From: Parcubacteria group bacterium
GTDB taxonomy: Bacteria; Patescibacteriota; Minisyncoccia; Phycocordibacterales; Phycocordibacteraceae
Assembly (NCBI GenBank): GCA_028286505.1
Contig: JAQBRK010000005.1
Coordinates: forward strand, 1 to 8,228
DNA: 8,228 bases
Reading direction: 5' to 3'
Part shown: piece after piece, positions 5,362 through 8,228 of the stretch
How the letters are laid out: every line of letters begins with the position of its first letter
Position numbering within the stretch: the first letter of the stretch is position 1
Translations under genes and position numbers: made by a program
The notes under the pieces: model-generated
The model's input: the letters and a program-made list of their open reading frames with translations, nothing else
Told to the model about the DNA's origin: nothing
Database searches by the model: none

Positions 5362-5522
5362 GCCCGAGAAGTGAAGCGCCTGCACGCTTCACGTGAGGAC
5401 TCGAATGCCGGAACGATGTTTGGCGAGTACGCCAAACCGTGAGGCGGGACTGCGACCGAGCCGAGTGACGACGAGACGAGAGTTGTAGTCGAGAGTGTAC
5501 TCACGGTCCTCTCCCGGGCACC
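5362..5522 (+). ncRNA. tRNA-associated structured element, Leu(CAG) copy
   Basis: The most complete plus-strand copy. It starts with GCCCGAG (5362-5368; the tRNA acceptor strand is GCCCGGG), then an insert of about 25 nt (5369-5394) with hairpin GTGAAGCG/CGCTTCAC, then GAGGACTCGAA (5395-5405), antisense T-stem and T-loop. Next are hairpins GTTTGGCG-AGTA-CGCCAAAC (5418-5437) and GACTGCGAC/GTTGTAGTC (5448-5456 with 5482-5490, two G-U pairs), mini-hairpin GTG-TACT-CAC (5495-5504), and GTCCTCTCCCGGGCAC (5506-5521), an exact 16-nt repeat of the tRNA 3' end (5314-5329). GAGGAC/GTCCTC and GCCCGAG/CCCGGGC (one A-C mismatch) close the structure. Its 3' end touches the stop codon of the convergent SET-domain gene. 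Function unknown. Confidence 0.6.
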
Positions 5523-5848
5523 TAGAAATCCTCTCTTGAGGAATCGGTCGTTATCATTTCGCCAGCTTCTATGTCTCGTAATGCGATATCGCAGTTGCGT
5601 TCGAAGTCCTGAATAGTGTTCGGTGTATCCGAATGATTTGTATACCTGTCCGGTTCGCCGTAGAGATACGTGATTCCATTTCTCGTATGTATAGAATCCT
5701 GGTCGGCTTCCGAAAGGTTCCGCAACTCTTCCGCACCGAGTACCTTAATGTTGTATCGTTTGACGATCTCGCCCTTTTTGAACGTTCTATTTGCGTACAC
5801 TCCTTTCTCGGCGAGATTTCCTTTTCCGACACGAACGTCATCATTCAT
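5522..5848 (-). CDS. Small SET-domain protein
   Basis: A 108-residue protein with a compact SET fold. N-terminal part KGNLAEKGVYANRTFKKGEI matches the start of SET domains (G-K-G-V-F/Y-A), YTNHSDTPNT (69-78) carries the NHS-x-x-PN motif that binds S-adenosylmethionine, and RDIEAGEMITTDS is the usual following segment. Bacterial stand-alone SET proteins of this size are presumed lysine methyltransferases; the target is unknown. The ATG at 5848 begins on the last base of the CCA end of tRNA-Val, with no Shine-Dalgarno, so tRNA 3' processing might create a leaderless mRNA. An in-frame start inside the tRNA at 5908 is rejected because it would translate the tRNA. Confidence 0.85.
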   Translation of the reverse strand: MNDDVRVGKGNLAEKGVYANRTFKKGEIVKRYNIKVLGAEELRNLSEADQDSIHTRNGITYLYGEPDRYTNHSDTPNTIQDFERNCDIALRDIEAGEMITTDSSREDF

Positions 5849-5923
5849 GGTGGGTGATGGAGGGCTCGAACCCCCGACATCTTCAGTGTAAATGAAGCGC
5901 TCTACCAACTGAGCTAATCACCC
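5848..5923 (-). tRNA. tRNA-Val(UAC)
   Basis: A 76-nt tRNA including encoded CCA. Acceptor GGGTGAT/ATCACCC, discriminator A, anticodon stem-loop CTTCA-TTTACAC-TGAAG giving UAC, and T-arm sequence GGGGGTTCGAGCCCTCC. It is the only tRNA here without a downstream structured element; a SET-domain gene starts on the final A of CCA. Confidence 0.95.
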
Positions 5924-5940
5924 TATTTCCGAACTCTTGA

Positions 5941-5969
5941 ACCATAGCGCATATCGCATATTTTTTGAA
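5941..5969 (-). promoter_or_regulatory. Possible promoter of tRNA-Val
   Basis: On the minus strand TTCAAA (5969-5964), 17-nt spacer, TATGGT (5946-5941); the start would be about 11 nt before the tRNA. It is divergent from the acylphosphatase -10 box. Confidence 0.5.
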
Positions 5970-5970
5970 G

Positions 5971-5976
5971 TACACT
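5971..5976 (+). promoter_or_regulatory. -10 box of the acylphosphatase gene
   Basis: TACACT ends 6 nt before the ATG at 5983, the geometry of a leaderless transcript. No good -35 is visible. Confidence 0.55.
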
Positions 5977-5982
5977 CCGTCT

Positions 5983-6261
5983 ATGAATGAACGTCTCGAA
6001 GCTCTCGTGTCCGGCCGCGTGCAAATGGTCATGTACCGTGACTTCGTACGCCGGAACGCGACCGCCCTCAAACTCATGGGTGAAGTGAAGAATTTGAGTG
6101 ACGGCACGGTCTTGGTGATTGCAGAAGGAACACGCCCTCAACTCGAAAAACTCCTCAAGAAGCTTCGGCGAGGACCTTTTCTTGCTAGTGTGACCGACAT
6201 AAAAATTACCTGGCTTCCTTCGACCCATAGCTTCTCGGCATTCAATATCTCGTACGATTAA
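5983..6261 (+). CDS. acyP: Acylphosphatase
   Basis: A 92-residue protein, the normal acylphosphatase length. The signature VSGRVQMVMYRDFVRRNA corresponds to the family's GRVQGVGFR motif; the catalytic Arg19 is kept but both glycines are replaced by Met. GEVKNLSDGTVLVIAEG carries the catalytic Asn37. It hydrolyses the carboxyl-phosphate bond of acylphosphates such as acetyl phosphate in the cytoplasm. The start at 5983 is set by the -10 box 6 nt upstream; the in-frame ATG at 5965 lies before it. Confidence 0.9.
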   Translation: MNERLEALVSGRVQMVMYRDFVRRNATALKLMGEVKNLSDGTVLVIAEGTRPQLEKLLKKLRRGPFLASVTDIKITWLPSTHSFSAFNISYD

Positions 6262-6270
6262 TGCTAGGGT
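6241..6270 (+). promoter_or_regulatory. Possible promoter of the pseudouridine synthase gene
   Basis: TAGGGT (6265-6270), the same -10 hexamer as tRNA-Arg, ends 6 nt before the ATG at 6277. A weak TTCAAT (6241-6246) lies 18 nt upstream, inside the acylphosphatase gene. The intervening AGGGAA could also act as a poor ribosome-binding site. Confidence 0.5.
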
Positions 6271-6276
6271 AGGGAA

Positions 6277-7014
6277 ATGGAAATCCCCATTCTCTACGAA
6301 GACGACGCTATCGTCGCCATAAATAAGCCGTCGGGCATGATGACGCACCCCGACGGGAAAACTACCGATGAAACGGCAAGTGACTGGTTTGCTGCTCATT
6401 ATCCTGATTCCAGGGAGGTCGGCGAGACCCAGCGGCTACAAGACGGAACGGAAATTCGTCGTCCGGGTATCGTGCATCGACTCGACCGCGAGACTTCCGG
6501 CGTGCTCGTCTTTGCGAAGACCGACGAAGCTCACGCCCTTCTCAAAAATGCATTTCAAACGCGCGAAGCGCATAAGACCTACCTCGCCTTCGTCTACGGC
6601 TCGATAAAAGAAAAGAAAGGAATCATCGATTTCCCCATAGGCCGCTCCACACAGGACTTCCGTCTTCGCTCGGCGCAGCCCAAGGCCAAGGGCCTGCTCC
6701 GTGAAGCGCTTACCCGTTGGGAGACGATAGGGGACATCGGCACCCACACGCTCCTCAAGGCCATGCCCGAAACCGGTCGTACGCACCAGATTCGCGTGCA
6801 TCTTAAGGCCATCCACCATCCGGTGGTGTGCGACCCGCTCTACGCCCCAAATAAGCCCGCTGACCTCGGGTTCAACCGTCTTGGTCTCCATGCGTACCAG
6901 CTCGAAGTAGCGCTCCCCACGGGAGGAACGAAGGTCATTACCGCACCGGTGCCCGCAGACCTTCATGCGGCACTGGCTCGGTTTCCGAATACCGAGTCCT
7001 ACCTACTCGGATAG
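6277..7014 (+). CDS. RluA-family pseudouridine synthase (RluD-like)
   Basis: A 245-residue protein with the catalytic core of the RluA family: ILYEDDAIVAINKPSGMMTH at the N-terminus, GIVHRLDRETSGVLVFAKT with catalytic Asp70, and GRTHQIRVHL (168-176 region). It isomerises uridine to pseudouridine in rRNA or tRNA. The N-terminal S4 RNA-binding domain found in RluC and RluD is absent, so it is closer in layout to RluA-type or reduced CPR versions; the exact target nucleotide cannot be told. It is 15 nt downstream of the acylphosphatase gene and may be partly co-transcribed. Confidence 0.92.
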   Translation: MEIPILYEDDAIVAINKPSGMMTHPDGKTTDETASDWFAAHYPDSREVGETQRLQDGTEIRRPGIVHRLDRETSGVLVFAKTDEAHALLKNAFQTREAHKTYLAFVYGSIKEKKGIIDFPIGRSTQDFRLRSAQPKAKGLLREALTRWETIGDIGTHTLLKAMPETGRTHQIRVHLKAIHHPVVCDPLYAPNKPADLGFNRLGLHAYQLEVALPTGGTKVITAPVPADLHAALARFPNTESYLLG

Positions 7015-7032
7015 CAGCTCCGACGCCGTTTT

Positions 7033-7061
7033 TTGCATTTATATGCTGCTAATGCTACAGT
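7033..7061 (+). promoter_or_regulatory. Promoter of rplS
   Basis: TTGCAT (7033-7038), 17-nt spacer, TACAGT (7056-7061), 10 nt before the ATG at 7072. The predicted leader is about 3-4 nt, so close to leaderless. Confidence 0.6.
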
Positions 7062-7071
7062 TCTGACCACT

Positions 7072-7650
7072 ATGCAAGCCGTAATCACTCCAGTTTCAAC
7101 GCAAGAGCGCGCAAAGCTCGGTATTCGCCCAGGCGACACCGTTCGCGTGCACCAGAAGGTCATGGAGAAGGGCAAAACCCGCCTCCAGATGTTCGAAGGT
7201 CTCGTTATCGCCGTTAAGCACGGCAACGAAGCAGGCGGTACGTTCACCGTCCGCGCCCAGCTATCCGGCATCGGCGTCGAGAAGATCTTCCCGCTCTACT
7301 CTCCCGTTATCGATAAGATTGAAATAACGAAGCGTTCCAAGGTCCGTCGCGCGAAGCTCTACTTCATTCGCGAGAAGGTGGCCCGTGAAGTACGTCGCCA
7401 GCTCCGCAACATGCGCATGGTCAACATGTCGACCGAGGATTACAAGGAAGAACCGGCGCCTGAAGAGATACCGGCAGAAACCGAAGCAGAAGTCGTCGAG
7501 AAGGATCCAGCACAGACTCCGGACCAAACCGAAATGACACCCGCTGAAGAAGCCGGAGGCGCAGAGGAAGCTCCCGCAGTCGAAGAACCATCGCTCGACG
7601 CTCCTACCGAAGAGGTAGTGCCTGAAGAGAAAAAGGAAGAAGCGGCATAA
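7072..7650 (+). CDS. rplS: Ribosomal protein L19 with a long acidic C-terminal tail
   Basis: A 192-residue protein. Residues 1-116 are a complete L19: IRPGDTVRVHQKV, RLQMFEGLVIAVKHG, GVEKIFPLYSPVIDKIEI and KVRRAKLYFIREK. The usual bacterial protein stops near residue 115-120. Here a low-complexity tail of about 70 residues rich in Glu, Ala and Pro follows (from about residue 121). Such tails occur on some ribosomal proteins of reduced genomes; the function of this one is unknown. The ATG at 7072 matches the usual L19 N-terminus and the promoter; an in-frame ATG at 7033 overlaps the -35. The stop codon is in the loop of the terminator. Confidence 0.95.
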   Translation: MQAVITPVSTQERAKLGIRPGDTVRVHQKVMEKGKTRLQMFEGLVIAVKHGNEAGGTFTVRAQLSGIGVEKIFPLYSPVIDKIEITKRSKVRRAKLYFIREKVAREVRRQLRNMRMVNMSTEDYKEEPAPEEIPAETEAEVVEKDPAQTPDQTEMTPAEEAGGAEEAPAVEEPSLDAPTEEVVPEEKKEEAA

Positions 7651-7665
7651 GCCGCTTTCTTCTTT
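7641..7665 (+). terminator. Intrinsic terminator of rplS
   Basis: Stem AGCGGC/GCCGCT around ATAA, followed by TTTCTTCTTT. The TAA stop codon sits in the loop. Confidence 0.75.
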
Positions 7666-7678
7666 GTAGCCAGTGCGC

Positions 7679-7684
7679 TATAGT
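7679..7684 (+). promoter_or_regulatory. -10 box of tRNA-Leu(GAG)
   Basis: TATAGT, identical to the -10 of tRNA-Leu(CAG), 13 nt before the tRNA. The -35 region overlaps the T-rich end of the rplS terminator and is weak. Confidence 0.5.
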
Positions 7685-7697
7685 CGTCACACACCAG

Positions 7698-7782
7698 GCC
7701 CAGGTGATGAAATTGGTATACATGCATCCTTGAGGTGGATGTGCCGCAAGGCGTGGAGGTTCAAGTCCTCTCCTGGGCACCA
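7698..7782 (+). tRNA. tRNA-Leu(GAG)
   Basis: An 85-nt class II tRNA including encoded CCA. Acceptor GCCCAGG/CCTGGGC, discriminator A, anticodon stem-loop CATCC-TTGAGGT-GGATG giving GAG, short variable arm, and T-arm GGAGG-TTCAAGT-CCTCT. Confidence 0.95.
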
Positions 7783-7816
7783 ATGTAAAAAACGCCGCAA
7801 GGCGTTTTTTACATTG
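7782..7816 (+). terminator. Bidirectional terminator hairpin after tRNA-Leu(GAG)
   Basis: Perfect stem TGTAAAAAACGCC/GGCGTTTTTTACA with loop GCAA. It has an A-run on one side and a T-run on the other, so it could terminate on either strand. The palindrome continues outward through the CCA and acceptor sequence into the following element. Confidence 0.75.
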
Positions 7817-7818
7817 GT

Positions 7819-8004
7819 GCCCAGAGTGAAGCGCCTGCGCGCTTCACGTGAGAGGACTTGAAAAGCTTTGCGGTGTTTGTGACGGACGAAGTCCGGAACA
7901 AACCGCGAAGGTGTAGGCCCAGATTTCAAAGGAGCGAAGCGACTATTGAAATCCAACTGTAGTTTCGAAGAAAGCTACCTGCCCCTGTAAGGGGAAAGTC
8001 CTCT
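7819..8004 (+). ncRNA. tRNA-associated structured element, Leu(GAG) copy, partly degenerate
   Basis: It starts with GCCCAG (the tRNA 5' acceptor strand), then a 25-nt insert (7825-7849) with a perfect 9-bp hairpin GTGAAGCGC-CTGC-GCGCTTCAC, then GAGAGGACTTGAA (7850-7862), antisense T-stem and T-loop. A nested hairpin follows (TTTGT/ACAAA and GCGG/CCGC enclosing GGAC-GAA-GTCC, 7870-7906), then ATTTCAA/TTGAAAT (7923-7952) enclosing GGAGCGAAGCGA, then CCCC/GGGG and AAGTCCTCT (7996-8004), which can pair with AGAGGACTT (7851-7859). The second acceptor copy is missing, replaced by ACAATTTT. CTACAA/TTGTAG (8003-8021) forms a small further stem. No ORF is supported in this stretch of about 330 nt before the next start codon. 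Confidence 0.5.
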
Positions 8005-8025
8005 ACAATTTTAGTTTGTAGATAC

Positions 8026-8054
8026 TTGACTTTTTGTGCAATATAGTGTAATAT
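8026..8054 (+). promoter_or_regulatory. Strong promoter of the last gene
   Basis: TTGACT (8026-8031), 17-nt spacer, TAATAT (8049-8054): the best sigma-70 match in the window. The predicted start is near 8061, giving a leader of about 55 nt, unlike the leaderless neighbours. Confidence 0.85.
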
Positions 8055-8062
8055 ATACCCCA

Positions 8063-8091
8063 GGCAGAAGTTCTATGAGAAGTTCTCTGCC
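8063..8091 (+). promoter_or_regulatory. Tandem palindromes in a 5' leader hairpin
   Basis: The self-complementary 9-mer AGAAGTTCT occurs twice (8066-8074 and 8078-8086), separated by ATG, and the pair is framed by GGCAGA/TCTGCC, which can close a hairpin. It may be a tandem operator just downstream of the transcription start or a leader RNA structure. Confidence 0.55.
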
Positions 8092-8116
8092 AATCAACAT
8101 TCACCAGGAGGCTCGC

Positions 8117-8228
8117 ATGAGCGATCCGATTCCCACCGACGATTCTACGGATTCTGACGCCGGCGTCATTGCCGGAGTCAAACCCGACACGCACTTGAAT
8201 GAAATGCTGTGGATCGTCACGGTGGCAG
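8117..8228 (+). CDS. Unidentified protein, N-terminal part
   Basis: The first 37 codons are visible, then the window ends. The ATG is preceded by a perfect AGGAGG (8106-8111) with 5-nt spacing, the only strong Shine-Dalgarno seen in this window. The N-terminus MSDPIPTDDSTDSDAGVIAG is acidic and probably disordered, followed by VKPDTHLNEMLWIVTVA, possibly the start of a folded or membrane segment. No family is recognised from this fragment. The strong promoter and leader suggest high or regulated expression. Confidence 0.75.
   Translation, partial: MSDPIPTDDSTDSDAGVIAGVKPDTHLNEMLWIVTVA

Noticed and set aside
5251..5442. ORF starting inside tRNA-Leu(CAG)
   Set aside because: It is a translation of the tRNA and the downstream hairpins, with no protein-like features.
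5000..5521. CRISPR array or tandem repeat
   Set aside because: The repeats are inverted, few, and derived from tRNA ends; there are no regularly spaced direct repeats.
5362..5522. tmRNA or a degenerate tandem tRNA copy
   Set aside because: There is no D-arm, anticodon arm or local T-arm hairpin and no tag-peptide reading frame; the T-stem strands are separated by about 100 nt of hairpins.

Overview
The window looks like a compact, gene-dense chromosomal segment from a Candidate Phyla Radiation bacterium, most likely Parcubacteria (Patescibacteria). The evidence is a DUF5652-type small membrane protein (a family I associate with that group), short proteins with almost no spacers, a pilM-pilN-pilO operon with the PilM N-terminus typical of these genomes, and many genes whose -10 box lies only 6-7 nt before the start codon (leaderless mRNAs). 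This placement is inference from gene content; no marker gene was searched.

Layout. Minus strand 1-713: the start of a zinc/manganese-type ABC transporter substrate-binding protein (cut by the window edge), preceded by a Fur-family regulator (probably Zur) with a 21-bp palindromic operator just upstream. Minus strand 797-1344: a DUF5652 gene followed 6 nt later by tRNA-Ser(UGA) and a structured non-coding element. Plus strand 1391-2317: ruvX and a free-standing EMAP/CsaA-type tRNA-binding protein. Plus strand 2390-4897: a four-gene type IV pilus assembly operon. Plus strand 4881-5522: tRNA-Arg(UCU) and tRNA-Leu(CAG), each followed by a structured non-coding element. Minus strand 5522-5923: tRNA-Val(UAC) running directly into a small SET-domain gene. 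Plus strand 5983-7650: acylphosphatase, RluA-family pseudouridine synthase and ribosomal protein L19 with a long acidic tail. Plus strand 7698-8228: tRNA-Leu(GAG), a fourth structured element, then a strong promoter and the first 37 codons of an unidentified gene.

The main unusual feature is a family of about 130-190 nt non-coding elements immediately downstream of four of the five tRNA genes (Ser, Arg, Leu-CAG, Leu-GAG). Each begins with a copy of that tRNA's own 5' acceptor strand (the antisense of its 3' acceptor strand), then a roughly 25-nt hairpin placed at or within one nt of the acceptor/T-stem junction, then the T-stem strand, then two or three further hairpins. In the Ser and Leu-CAG cases a second copy of the T-stem and acceptor 3' strands closes the structure. 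The result resembles an acceptor/T-arm mimic whose identity follows the upstream tRNA. Stem sequences differ between copies while geometry and pairing are kept, and two G-U pairs favour an RNA made in the tRNA sense. I do not recognise this family. It could be a companion RNA, a folding or maturation switch for the tRNA, or a tiny element inserted at tRNA 3' ends.
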